Source: Pseudoalteromonas sp. Scap06 (GTDB lineage: Bacteria > Pseudomonadota > Gammaproteobacteria > Enterobacterales > Alteromonadaceae). From it: DNA of 64,000 nucleotides. Positions 18,351 to 27,175 of the stretch are shown here, one piece after another. The notes below the pieces were generated by a model. The model saw nothing but the letters and a program-made list of their open reading frames with translations, searched no databases and was not told the DNA's origin. The position numbers and the translations under genes were made by a program. How positions within the stretch are numbered: the first letter of the stretch is position 1; every line of letters begins with the position of its first letter. The stretch spans positions 3,216,501-3,280,500 of the forward strand of contig NZ_CP041330.1 in NCBI RefSeq assembly GCF_013394165.1, given 5' to 3'.

Positions 18351-19775
18351 TTATTTTCTACCGTATACATCATCAAATCGCTCTATGTCACTTTCATCCA
18401 ATATGGCACCCGTTTGCACTTCAATAACAATTAAGGGTTCGGGCTGATTATTCGCTAAGCTGTGCAGTTGTTTTGCACCAATATAACAAGATTGGTCATG
18501 GGTCAGTGTTAAGCCTTGCTGGTCAATACATATATCTGCAGTACCTGAGACAACCACCCAATGCTCGGCACGATGCTGATGACGCTGGGTTGAGAGTTTT
18601 TCACCACTTTTTACGGTAATTTTTTTAACTTTAAAGCCGATACTTTCTATTAACGTACGATAATGTCCCCAAGGGCGGTAAACCACCTGATGATGCGCCA
18701 GTTTGTCATTTTGCGTAATTGCCAATTGCTTAAGTATTAAAGGCAAGCCTTCAAGCGAATCTTGTTTTGCAATCAAGGTGGCATCATGAGTATGTACAAT
18801 CGCTAAATCGCTCACACCTAAAGTAGCAATTGTGTGCCCATCTTCGCTAATAACTAGGTTATTAATACTATTCTGTGCAATATGTTGCTGATTTTGACTG
18901 TTACCCTGCGAATCCTTTTCTGCAAGCGCAGCCAGTGCAGAAAAACTGCCGACATCGCTCCACTTTAACGCCACAGGCATTACCACTACATTATTGCTGC
19001 GCTCTAAAATAGCGTAGTCAATTGAGTCATTTGGGCAAGATTCAAGTGCATGGGCATTTGCTCTGGTAAACGCTAAGTCTTGTTTAAAGTCAGTGGCACT
19101 AGCAACACTTTTAGCAATTTTAGGGGCAAAGCGTTCCAGTTCTTTTAGATATGCCGCGGGAGTAAATAAAAACATACCACTATTCCAACTATAACCGCCC
19201 TCAGCTAAATAAGTTAATGCAGTTGCTAAATCAGGCTTTTCCTTGAACTGGTCAACTTCAAAGCAACAGGTATCTTTAATGGCTGCGCCCTGTTTTATAT
19301 AACCATAACCTGTGTGTGGCTCTGTCGGCGTAATTGAAAATGTAACTAATTTACCTTGCTCAGCAAGTTTAATCGCATCGGATAACTGAGCCGTTAATGC
19401 GGTAAAGTCTGCAATATGATGATCGGCAGGCATCACCAACAAAGGGCCCGTGATATTATTTTTTAAAGCATAGTGCGCGGCAAGAGCGATAGCTGGTGCG
19501 GTATTTTTGCCTTCTGGCTCAAGTACTATGGCATAGGGTTTTGCAAATGCTGCCTGCTCTGCGGCAATAAATCGATGCTGTTCATTACAGACCAAAATAG
19601 CGGGATTAAAGCCCTCAGTTGCAACTCGTAATAAGGTACTTTGTAATAACGACTGCTGGTTATTATCATCAAGCAAAGATAAAAACTGCTTTGGCATTGC
19701 TTGGCGCGATAGCGGCCAAAGCCGTGTACCAATGCCGCCAGCTAAAATTACCGGTGTAATAAGGGTTGTATTCAT
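18351..19775 (-). CDS. manC: Mannose-1-phosphate guanylyltransferase / mannose-6-phosphate isomerase
   Basis: A 474-residue bifunctional ManC/AlgA/CpsB-type enzyme of GDP-mannose synthesis. The nucleotidyltransferase signature GGIGTRLWPLSR is at residues 14-25, with PKQFL, VMPADHHI and FKEKP. The C-terminal cupin isomerase domain carries RPWGHYRTL and HRAEHWVVVSGTA. Length is normal. It stands alone, away from a polysaccharide cluster; GDP-mannose would feed exopolysaccharide, capsule or GDP-fucose pathways. Confidence 0.94.
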   Translation of the reverse strand: MNTTLITPVILAGGIGTRLWPLSRQAMPKQFLSLLDDNNQQSLLQSTLLRVATEGFNPAILVCNEQHRFIAAEQAAFAKPYAIVLEPEGKNTAPAIALAAHYALKNNITGPLLVMPADHHIADFTALTAQLSDAIKLAEQGKLVTFSITPTEPHTGYGYIKQGAAIKDTCCFEVDQFKEKPDLATALTYLAEGGYSWNSGMFLFTPAAYLKELERFAPKIAKSVASATDFKQDLAFTRANAHALESCPNDSIDYAILERSNNVVVMPVALKWSDVGSFSALAALAEKDSQGNSQNQQHIAQNSINNLVISEDGHTIATLGVSDLAIVHTHDATLIAKQDSLEGLPLILKQLAITQNDKLAHHQVVYRPWGHYRTLIESIGFKVKKITVKSGEKLSTQRHQHRAEHWVVVSGTADICIDQQGLTLTHDQSCYIGAKQLHSLANNQPEPLIVIEVQTGAILDESDIERFDDVYGRK

Positions 19776-19833
19776 AAAGCCGCCAATAAAAATATCAGCG
19801 GTTATTTTAGCACTTTATCGGCTGGGCGCTAAT

Positions 19834-20607
19834 TTATACCAATGCAAAAGCATCGGCATCTAAATGTGCCGGAAATTTAGCTCTAAACTCATCAAGCGGC
19901 GCTTTATTTAACGTGATTGTTAATAATGCTTGCTGGTCATCATGCGCTTTAATCAGTGGCTCACCTTTAAAGTCATACACTGCGGTTCCACCGCTGTGGT
20001 CAATACCATTGCCATCTTCGCCAACCCGGTTTACGCCAACCACGTAGCACAGGTTTTCCATTGCTCGCGCCATTAATAAAGTGTCCCACACATTACGCCT
20101 TGCCGCAGGCCAGTTGGCAATATTAATCATCACGTCGTAGTCATTGTTATTGCGCTGAAACACCGGAAAACGTAAATCGTAGCAAACTTGCGGTAAAATT
20201 TTAAACCCATTGAGCTCAAACACTTTACGGGTTTGTCCTGGCACTACAAATTCACCCTCGTTACCCAAACAAAATAAGTGGCGCTTATCGTAATAGCTCA
20301 CTTCTCCATTTGGTTGTACCCAATAAAACCGGTTGGCCTTTTTGTCTCCTTGGGTTACCAATACTGAGCCTGCAATCACTGCATTATGTTGTTTAGCTTG
20401 TGTTTTAAGCCAACTCAGTACTGAGCCATTTTCAGCCTCACCACAATCAAGGTTAACCGCAAATCCAGTGGCAAAGGTTTCGGGCAATACAATTAAATCT
20501 GGTTTATTGGTGATGTTGGCAAGTTGTTGTTCAAACATAGCTAAATTGGCTTTTTTATCGAGCCAATGCAATGAGTTTTGTAATAGTGCTAAAGTTAAAG
20601 TTGACAT
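19834..20607 (-). CDS. Omega-amidase of the nitrilase superfamily (YafV/MtnU-like)
   Basis: A 257-residue carbon-nitrogen hydrolase. The catalytic triad is visible: Glu in LPETFATGF, Lys in YYDKRHLF and Cys in QVCYDLRFPVF. The pattern matches YafV/omega-amidase, which deaminates 2-oxoglutaramate to 2-oxoglutarate, a side product of glutamine transamination in methionine salvage. The ATG at 20607 gives STLTLALLQ, the correct family start; a longer form adds 16 unrelated residues. It is divergent from a truncated mtnB, which supports the methionine-salvage link. Confidence 0.88.
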   Translation of the reverse strand: MSTLTLALLQNSLHWLDKKANLAMFEQQLANITNKPDLIVLPETFATGFAVNLDCGEAENGSVLSWLKTQAKQHNAVIAGSVLVTQGDKKANRFYWVQPNGEVSYYDKRHLFCLGNEGEFVVPGQTRKVFELNGFKILPQVCYDLRFPVFQRNNNDYDVMINIANWPAARRNVWDTLLMARAMENLCYVVGVNRVGEDGNGIDHSGGTAVYDFKGEPLIKAHDDQQALLTITLNKAPLDEFRAKFPAHLDADAFALV

Positions 20608-20690
20608 AAAATCTGCGCCGCCTCTATTAGGATTTGATCGTTTTAAGCAAAACATAAACGAATAACTTTATCGCCATTAGGCTGCTTGTA

Positions 20691-20981
20691 TTGCATATCC
20701 ATCGATTACCACAACAGTGGTCTCATTTAGAAACCTTAAGCATTCCTATTTTTGATAACGGCCATGATATTGACCGTTTAAGCTTATTAGTTAGCGATCA
20801 CCATTTGCACTCACCGATTAAATTTGGTGTATTAATTCGCGATCATGGCTTATATGCAGTTGGCAAAAATATTGCTGAAGTGCGTCGCCACCTAGAAGCA
20901 CTAGAGTTTTTGTTTAGCTGCGAATTAGAGCGATTAAAAATCACCGGCATTCGAGCGAGCAATACACCTCATCATCGATAA
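20691..20981 (+). pseudogene. C-terminal half of methylthioribulose-1-phosphate dehydratase (mtnB fragment)
   Basis: A 96-residue open frame beginning with TTG. From about residue 17, LSIPIFDNGHDIDRLSLL followed by IRDHGLYAVG and VRRHLEALEFLFSCELERL matches the second half of class II aldolase-fold MtnB. The remembered MtnB pattern is PVFDN.QDID, RGHGL..WG, RRHLEALEFLFECE. The N-terminal half with the catalytic Glu/Cys region and the zinc-binding HxH is missing; only the third zinc His (DHGLY) remains. The frame opens at 20658 and the divergent amidase starts at 20607, so there is no room for the rest. Probably a relic; a shortened functional protein is possible but unlikely. Confidence 0.75.
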
Positions 20982-20996
20982 CTAACAAGCAAGTAT

Positions 20997-22478
20997 TTAA
21001 TGGTAATGCTCGTACATTTTATCTAGCGGCTCAGAAAGGCCACTTTCTTGTACTATACGTACATGTTTGCGTTTTAATTCGCGAGCACTGGTAACGCCAC
21101 AAGAATGTGCAATAAGCCCCGCACCGTAATGGATGTATTTATTATAATTTGCAACTCGCTGCGCTTTATCTTCAACATTCAAACCACGTTGTAAACGTTC
21201 ATTATGCGTAGTAATTCCTGTTGGGCAAGTATCTTTATTACATTGCATAGCCTGAATGCAGCCTAGTGCAAACATATGCCCTCGGGCAGAAACTACAAAG
21301 TCGGCTCCTAGTGCTAATGCCCATGCGACTTTGGAAGGCACAATTAATTTACCCGAAACAATAATTTTAACTCGCTCTCTAAGACCATGTTTCTTTAATA
21401 GCTGTATAACTAAAGGGAGGCTTTCTTTAAGCGGTAACCCTACAGAATCTAATAAAGATTGTGGTGCTGCGCCGGTACCGCCATCCGCACTATCAATAGT
21501 AATAAAGTCGGGCGCGGACTCAATACCACGATGATTAATCTCGGCGAATAAACTTTCTAACCAAGTATGTTCACCAATAACCGCTTTAAAGCCTGTTGGT
21601 TTACCCGTTGCAGTTCTGATGGTGGTAAGCATGTCTAGAATATCGCTTGGATTTTTTATCTCTGGGTGCCCATTTGGGCTAATAGAATCCTGCCCTTCGG
21701 GTATGCCTCTTATTTTGGCAATTTCAGCATTCACTTTTCGCCCAGGTAACATGCCGCCTTTTCCGGGCTTAGCTCCTTGGCTCATTTTCAGTTCAAACAT
21801 TTTAACTGCTGGATGCGCAGCAACGGCTTTTAGCTTTTCTGTACTTAAATTTCCCTGCTCGTCGCGTACACCGTATTTTGCGGTGCCAATTTGAAATACA
21901 ATATCGGCGCCACCTTCTAAGTGATACGGACTAAGGCCGCCTTCCCCCGTGTTCATCCAACATCCTGCTAATTTTGCCCCCTTCGATAGTGCACGTACAG
22001 CCGGGCTGGATAGCGCACCAAAGCTCATGCCCGATATATTAAATAGCGAATTTGTGGTGTAAGGAAATTTACAGTAAGGGCCAAGCGTTATGTTGCTCGG
22101 CGCTAAGGCTTCTTCATCTAAGGTAGGAAACGCACAGTTCATAAACATGACTGTGCCTGTGGCCTCTAAACTTTGAGTTGAACCAAAAGCGGCCGTGTGA
22201 TCAACATCTTTAGCCGCGCGGTAGACCCAACTGCGCTCGGCGCGATTAAAGGGCATTTCTTCACGATCGAGGGCAAAAAAATACTGTCTAAAAAACTCAC
22301 CTTGGCGCTCAAAGAAATAACGAAAACGTCCAATCACGGGATAATTACGCCTAATAGCATGCTTTGTTTGCGTAACATCTCGAATATAAAAAATAGCAAT
22401 TAATACAACCAGCAATCCCAATGCAACAATAAATAGGCTGGCAAACACATCGATACTGAACATTATAAACTGACTCAT
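20997..22478 (-). CDS. FMN-binding glutamate-synthase-like protein
   Basis: A 493-residue protein with an N-terminal membrane helix (about residues 9-29) and a glutamate synthase large-subunit-type FMN barrel. Visible are FNISGMSFGALSSPAVRALS, KPGKGGMLPGRK, the SADGGTGAAP FMN/phosphate loop and the Fe-S cysteine cluster CIQAMQCNKDTCPTG. It lacks the amidotransferase domain, as in the stand-alone FMN-binding glutamate synthase family. The electron donor and real substrate are unknown. AAGGAT precedes the ATG. Confidence 0.9.
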   Translation of the reverse strand: MSQFIMFSIDVFASLFIVALGLLVVLIAIFYIRDVTQTKHAIRRNYPVIGRFRYFFERQGEFFRQYFFALDREEMPFNRAERSWVYRAAKDVDHTAAFGSTQSLEATGTVMFMNCAFPTLDEEALAPSNITLGPYCKFPYTTNSLFNISGMSFGALSSPAVRALSKGAKLAGCWMNTGEGGLSPYHLEGGADIVFQIGTAKYGVRDEQGNLSTEKLKAVAAHPAVKMFELKMSQGAKPGKGGMLPGRKVNAEIAKIRGIPEGQDSISPNGHPEIKNPSDILDMLTTIRTATGKPTGFKAVIGEHTWLESLFAEINHRGIESAPDFITIDSADGGTGAAPQSLLDSVGLPLKESLPLVIQLLKKHGLRERVKIIVSGKLIVPSKVAWALALGADFVVSARGHMFALGCIQAMQCNKDTCPTGITTHNERLQRGLNVEDKAQRVANYNKYIHYGAGLIAHSCGVTSARELKRKHVRIVQESGLSEPLDKMYEHYH

Positions 22479-22555
22479 TACTTATCCTTAAATGCTAAAA
22501 AAGCGTGATGCCATCAAATAACACCACACTTTTATAGTTTCAAAATAATGCGCTT

Positions 22556-24334
22556 TTAGCTATCTGTTTTTGCTAACTCTGCTTGTATATACAAACGTAT
22601 TTGTTGCTCAAGCACCGACAAAGGTACTGAGCCATGGCGCAATATTTGATGATGAAACTCACGAATATCAAATTGCTGACCTAATGCTTGCTCAGCCTCT
22701 GCGCGCAGACGTTTAATTGTTAACTCACCAATTTTGTAAGACAGCGCTTGTGCTGGCCACGAAATATAACGGTCGGTTTCCGTTTTTACATTATGTAATG
22801 AAAGTGCCGTATTATCAGCCATAAAGTTCATTGCACGCTCTCGACTCCAGCCATACATATGCATCCCCGTATCAACCACTAAACGTGCAGCACGCCACAT
22901 TTCGTAGGTTAAACGACCAAAGTTGCTATATGGGTCTTGATAAAAACCAGCCTCAACCCCTAAGTACTCTGAATATAACCCCCAGCCTTCACCAAATGCT
23001 GATAAATAGGCATCTCGGCGATAGCTAGGTAAGCTTTCAAGCTCTGCATTGAGTGATATTTGTAAATGATGGCCCGGTACGGCTTCGTGCAGCGTTAACG
23101 CTTCTAAAGCATAGAGTGGTCGTTTATCTAAAGCGTACGTGTTTACCCAATAAAAACCGGCTTGATCATCACGGCTCGAACCTGAATAGCGCCCAGTAGT
23201 GTACTTAGGTGCAATATTGGCGGGCACCGGCGCTACGCCATAGGGTTTGCGTGGTAAGGTATGAAATAATTTAGGTAACTGTGCATCCATTTTTTTGGCA
23301 ATGTACGCGGCCTCTTTTAATAATTGTTCAGGCGTTGTGGCGTAAAACTGCGGATCAGTACGTAAAAAGTGGATAAATTCTGCAAACGTGCCCTTAAAAC
23401 CCACCTCTTTGATGACCGCTTCCATTTCACTGCGAATACGCGCCACCTCAGCTAAACCCAGCTCATGGATTTCTTTTGGGGTCATTTGTGTCGTGGTGTA
23501 ATACTTAGCACGATTTGCATAAAAGGCTTCGCCATTAGGAGTTGACGAAATACCAATATCACTGCGCGCGCCAGGTAAGTATTCAGTATTAAAAAAAGTT
23601 AAGTAATCTTTATAGGCTTTAATAACTTGGCTGCTAATAATTGCTTTAGCTTGTTGTTGTAACGCTGCAAATGCACTATCACTTAAGCCAGCGGTATTGT
23701 TTAAAAACGGCTTGTAAAATTCAGACTGTGTTACATCGTCAACAATGTAGGCAGTAATAGAGTCTTGGTAGCCAATTAATACCGCTTTGGGTTGAGTTAA
23801 ACCAACTTCTAATCCTTTACGCATCCAGCCTATGTTTTGCTCAAAAAAGCGCGGCACTTGCTGTAATCGCTTTAGGTAGTTTTGATAATCTTGTGCAGTT
23901 TTATAATCCGAGCTATTAACAATAAACGATAGGCTTGAATGAAAGCCATACTCTGACGTTAAAGGCATGTAGTGTGCGTTAAATACATATTCATCAACAC
24001 TATTTTGCACTTGCGCTCGAATAATACTGTAGTTAATTTGGTTTTCGTCACTCAGCTTGCTCATATCTATTGCATCTAAATCAGCCAATAACTGCGTGTT
24101 TTTTTGATACTGCTGCGCTAAAAAGTCAGCTGATAAGTTAGGAAGTAAATAGCCATCAACACCCTCAGGATTACTGTACGGACTTACATTTTGGCGATGT
24201 TTTACGATATTTTCGGCCGTTTGCGTAAATTGCTGATTGGCGTTAATTGTAGTTAGCTGACACGCGCTTAATGAACACATTAAGGTGACACTTAATAAGG
24301 AAAGACGCATTTTTTTTGAAAGAGATAAATTCAT
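22556..24334 (-). CDS. DUF885 family lipoprotein (predicted metallopeptidase)
   Basis: A 592-residue lipoprotein. The signal sequence ends with the lipobox LSAC-Q, so it is acylated and exported. The DUF885 signature HEAVPGHHLQ (HExxxGHH) is the presumed metal site; it is followed by AFGEGWGLYSEYLG, with a conserved Glu, and YEMWRAARLVVDTGMH, all typical of this family of uncharacterised peptidases. The start at 24334 (MNLSLSKKMRL) is chosen because the extra 26 residues of the longer frame are not signal-like; 24310 is another option. Confidence 0.88.
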   Translation of the reverse strand: MNLSLSKKMRLSLLSVTLMCSLSACQLTTINANQQFTQTAENIVKHRQNVSPYSNPEGVDGYLLPNLSADFLAQQYQKNTQLLADLDAIDMSKLSDENQINYSIIRAQVQNSVDEYVFNAHYMPLTSEYGFHSSLSFIVNSSDYKTAQDYQNYLKRLQQVPRFFEQNIGWMRKGLEVGLTQPKAVLIGYQDSITAYIVDDVTQSEFYKPFLNNTAGLSDSAFAALQQQAKAIISSQVIKAYKDYLTFFNTEYLPGARSDIGISSTPNGEAFYANRAKYYTTTQMTPKEIHELGLAEVARIRSEMEAVIKEVGFKGTFAEFIHFLRTDPQFYATTPEQLLKEAAYIAKKMDAQLPKLFHTLPRKPYGVAPVPANIAPKYTTGRYSGSSRDDQAGFYWVNTYALDKRPLYALEALTLHEAVPGHHLQISLNAELESLPSYRRDAYLSAFGEGWGLYSEYLGVEAGFYQDPYSNFGRLTYEMWRAARLVVDTGMHMYGWSRERAMNFMADNTALSLHNVKTETDRYISWPAQALSYKIGELTIKRLRAEAEQALGQQFDIREFHHQILRHGSVPLSVLEQQIRLYIQAELAKTDS

Positions 24335-24648
24335 AGTTATTGAGCTTAGTGACGTTACAGATGTGATAAACCTATCGTAGCCTAAATAAATAGCAAATAA
24401 ATATACGACCAATTGCGAAAATATACGGTAGTAATCATTTTATTAACTTAAGTTAATACTTAACAATTAGAGTAATTGCTCAAAAAAACAACGGTTATTG
24501 AAATTATAGCGCCATTTTAGCCAACTACGACTCATTTTACTTTTAAATAACAGATATAATGATTATTGTATCTGTGCTTGGAAGCAAATTGCCTCATTGG
24601 ACGAGTTTTATAAATCAGCATTTATGCGTATTTGGTTGGTAATTGCAA
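24335..24648. other. 314-base divergent promoter region
   Basis: Between the divergent DUF885 and degenerate-GGDEF genes. AT-rich. A perfect TATAAT at 24555-24560 lies about 90 bases before the GGDEF protein start, with only a weak -35 (TCATTT, 24532-24537, 17 bp upstream). No operator, RNA or repeat was recognised. Confidence 0.4.
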
Positions 24649-25623
24649 ATGATGTTCCATGATTCCATGGCTATAGCACAAGAAAAAATGACAAAAGTAT
24701 GTATGTTTTTAGAGCATCATGTTTTGCCTCCTACCCCCTTAAATTTTCAAGTTGTGTATACATACATTAGTAAAATCCATTTTGCGCTTAACAATGCTAT
24801 TGATGAAGCCATAGATGCCCAACAAAATATTGATGAGCTATTTATTGAGCAACTCTATTTTGAATATTTAAATCAGGGTCATAAAACCGAAGTAGCAATG
24901 ATTGAAAACGTCAATGGCGTGATCAACTCACTATCGCGAAATGCACAGCAAACCGAAAAAAAACTTAACGATTTCGCAGGTCATGTTAATGACTGCTTAC
25001 ATTCTTTAGATGAAAATAATATTGCTAATAGCCGCATCGCCTTAGAAAGACTTAATGAGCAAACGCAGTTACTGTTCTCGCAACAAGCGCAATTTAAACA
25101 AGACCTAAGTCAGGCAAAAAAACTACACGAAACAACTAAAAAACAACTCAATACCTTGCGCAAACAACATGTCATTGATCCGCAAACAGGCTTATACAAA
25201 CGCCATTATTTAACTAAGCAAACACAATTATGGCTAAAACAAGACAAGTCAATTTCAGCAATTGCCATTCAAATTGATAATTTAGAGCATTTTATTAATA
25301 ACTTTGGTGATGCAATTGGCGAAGTGATTTTAAATAAAGTAGCTAAGCAAGTTCAAAAGTATGTTTCGCAAAGTGGCTTAGCCGGGCGCTCTGCAAAAGA
25401 CCAATTTATCGTTCTACTTGCTAACATTGAGCCCGAAACAGCTAAATTGATTGCAGAGAAAGTAATAGCTGGGGTCGAAAAGCTACGTTTTATCAGTTCA
25501 AAAAGCGATTTAAAACTCCCTCCCATTTCTCTCTCATTAGGGATTACGGAACAACAAGGCGACTTTAACCAACTAGTTAAAAGTGCCTCAAACGCGGCGT
25601 TTAAATCACGTGCATCTCAATAG
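24649..25623 (+). CDS. Degenerate GGDEF-domain protein
   Basis: A 324-residue cytoplasmic protein. The N-terminal 170 residues are helical, with a heptad-rich coiled coil (TQLLFSQQAQFKQDLSQAKK). The C-terminal domain has GGDEF layout: DPQTGLYKRHYL, then IQIDNLEHFINNFGDAIGE and the late SLSLGITE strand. The signature loop reads AKDQF at 249-253 instead of GG[DE]EF, and no RxxD I-site is present, so diguanylate cyclase activity is unlikely. Such domains can act as GTP sensors or protein scaffolds. The ATG at 24649 is preferred over TTG at 24643. It stands directly upstream of ubiE but has its own promoter. Confidence 0.8.
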   Translation: MMFHDSMAIAQEKMTKVCMFLEHHVLPPTPLNFQVVYTYISKIHFALNNAIDEAIDAQQNIDELFIEQLYFEYLNQGHKTEVAMIENVNGVINSLSRNAQQTEKKLNDFAGHVNDCLHSLDENNIANSRIALERLNEQTQLLFSQQAQFKQDLSQAKKLHETTKKQLNTLRKQHVIDPQTGLYKRHYLTKQTQLWLKQDKSISAIAIQIDNLEHFINNFGDAIGEVILNKVAKQVQKYVSQSGLAGRSAKDQFIVLLANIEPETAKLIAEKVIAGVEKLRFISSKSDLKLPPISLSLGITEQQGDFNQLVKSASNAAFKSRASQ

Positions 25624-25671
25624 CAAAGCACACTGTTCACACAATAAATTAGCTGATAAATCATATTCAAA

Positions 25672-25701
25672 TTGCACCCTTGGTGCACAATCAAGTACAC
25701 T
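25672..25701 (+). promoter_or_regulatory. Probable promoter of the ubiE operon
   Basis: TTGCAC (25672-25677), 18-bp spacer, TACACT (25696-25701), 29 bases before the ubiE ATG. The spacer contains an inverted repeat TGCACC-CTT-GGTGCA that could be an operator. Confidence 0.5.
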
Positions 25702-25730
25702 AGTCTCTATTACCACGATAGAGATTAATC

Positions 25731-26486
25731 ATGAACGAGAACCCTGAAAAGACCACGCATTTTGGCTATAAAACTGTTGCCGAAACCGAAAAAGCTTCTA
25801 TGGTTGCTGATGTATTTCATTCTGTTGCGACAAAGTACGATGTTATGAATGATCTCATGTCTTTTGGTATTCATCGTTTATGGAAACGTCAAACAATTGC
25901 CAGCTCAGGTATTCGTAAAGGTCATCATGTATTAGATTTAGCCGGCGGTACTGGCGATTTAACTGCAAAGTTTAGCCAGCTTGTTGGCGAAACCGGTCAG
26001 GTTGTTTTAGGTGATATAAACTCTTCAATGTTAAAAGTAGGCCGCGAAAAGCTGCATAACTTAGGCCTTGTAGGCAACATTGATTACGTACAAATGAATG
26101 CTGAAGCCTTACCTTTCCCTGATAATAGTTTTGATTTAATTACGATTGCTTTTGGCTTACGTAACGTGACGGATCAAAATAAAGCATTGCGCTCTATGTA
26201 CCGCATTTTAAAACCAGGGGGTCGTTTACTCATTCTTGAGTTTTCAAAACCAGAGCAAGAGCTTCTCAGCAAGGCGTATGATTTTTACTCTTTCAACATC
26301 TTACCTACTATGGGTAAACTAGTTGCTAACGACAGTGAATCATACCAATACTTAGCAGAGTCAATTCGTATGCACCCAGATCAAGAAACCCTTAAAGCGA
26401 TGATGGTCGAAGCAGGGTTTGAGCAAGCGACTTATCAAAATCTAACTGGTGGCATTGTTGCCCTGCATCGTGGATTTAAATACTAA
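25731..26486 (+). CDS. ubiE: Ubiquinone/menaquinone biosynthesis C-methyltransferase
   Basis: A 251-residue SAM-dependent methyltransferase that methylates the quinone ring carbon in ubiquinone and menaquinone synthesis. UbiE signatures: THFGYKTV near the start, [23 protein letters not shown]-binding [20 protein letters not shown] and a C-terminal [13 protein letters not shown]. First gene of the ubiE-ubiJ-ubiB cluster, 12 bases before ubiJ. Confidence 0.97.
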   Translation: MNENPEKTTHFGYKTVAETEKASMVADVFHSVATKYDVMNDLMSFGIHRLWKRQTIASSGIRKGHHVLDLAGGTGDLTAKFSQLVGETGQVVLGDINSSMLKVGREKLHNLGLVGNIDYVQMNAEALPFPDNSFDLITIAFGLRNVTDQNKALRSMYRILKPGGRLLILEFSKPEQELLSKAYDFYSFNILPTMGKLVANDSESYQYLAESIRMHPDQETLKAMMVEAGFEQATYQNLTGGIVALHRGFKY

Positions 26487-26498
26487 GGTTAGTAACTT

Positions 26499-27158
26499 AT
26501 GGCGCTTGAAGAACACAGTAAAGAACAACCGGCTGCAGGCAGTTTTTTTATGCTACCGAGCTTTGTACTTTCGCTTATTGAGCAAGTATTAAATCAAGCA
26601 CTTAAACTCGATCCGAGCTTACTCGATAAACTAAAAACGGTAGAGCATCAGCGCTTATTAGTTGAGGTTAGAGACTGGCAGCAAAAAATAACCATTACTT
26701 ATGCCAATCAGCAGCTACATCTTTACACTGCATTCGAACATGCTGACGCTGATTGTATGATCAGCGCCAATATAGATACGTTGTTAGCACTGAAAAACCC
26801 AGCCATGCTGACTCAACTTATTCGCCAAGATAAGCTTGATTTACAAGGTGATTTAAACATAGCCCAAAGCTATAGTTCAGCTTTTTCAAGTGTAGATATT
26901 GATTGGCCAGAGCAACTAGCCAAGCATATTGGCGACGCGCCTGCACAACAACTTTATTTGCACTTGCAGTCGCTTAAGCAGCAAGGTAAAAAAGCAAAGT
27001 CTCAGCTCGACAGTACTTTTATTAGTGTGTGCCAAGACGAACTGGCAATCACCATTCACCCATTAGAGCTTGAGCAATTTAAACAACAAAATAGAGCACT
27101 AAAAGGCCAAGTTGCCGCCATTGAGCAACGTATTAACGCCCTAATTAAAGCCCTTTAA
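26499..27158 (+). CDS. ubiJ: Ubiquinone biosynthesis accessory factor UbiJ (SCP2 domain)
   Basis: A 219-residue protein. The N-terminal half is an SCP2-like lipid-binding domain (LIEQVLNQALKLDP; ADADCMISANIDTLLAL; LDLQGDLNIAQ), and the C-terminus is a coiled coil (LKGQVAAIEQRINALI). UbiJ binds ubiquinone intermediates in the soluble Ubi complex. The position between ubiE and ubiB is the conserved one. SCP2 sequence is poorly conserved, so context carries much of the call. Confidence 0.9.
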   Translation: MALEEHSKEQPAAGSFFMLPSFVLSLIEQVLNQALKLDPSLLDKLKTVEHQRLLVEVRDWQQKITITYANQQLHLYTAFEHADADCMISANIDTLLALKNPAMLTQLIRQDKLDLQGDLNIAQSYSSAFSSVDIDWPEQLAKHIGDAPAQQLYLHLQSLKQQGKKAKSQLDSTFISVCQDELAITIHPLELEQFKQQNRALKGQVAAIEQRINALIKAL

Positions 27159-27175
27159 CGCGCTAAGGATTTTTT

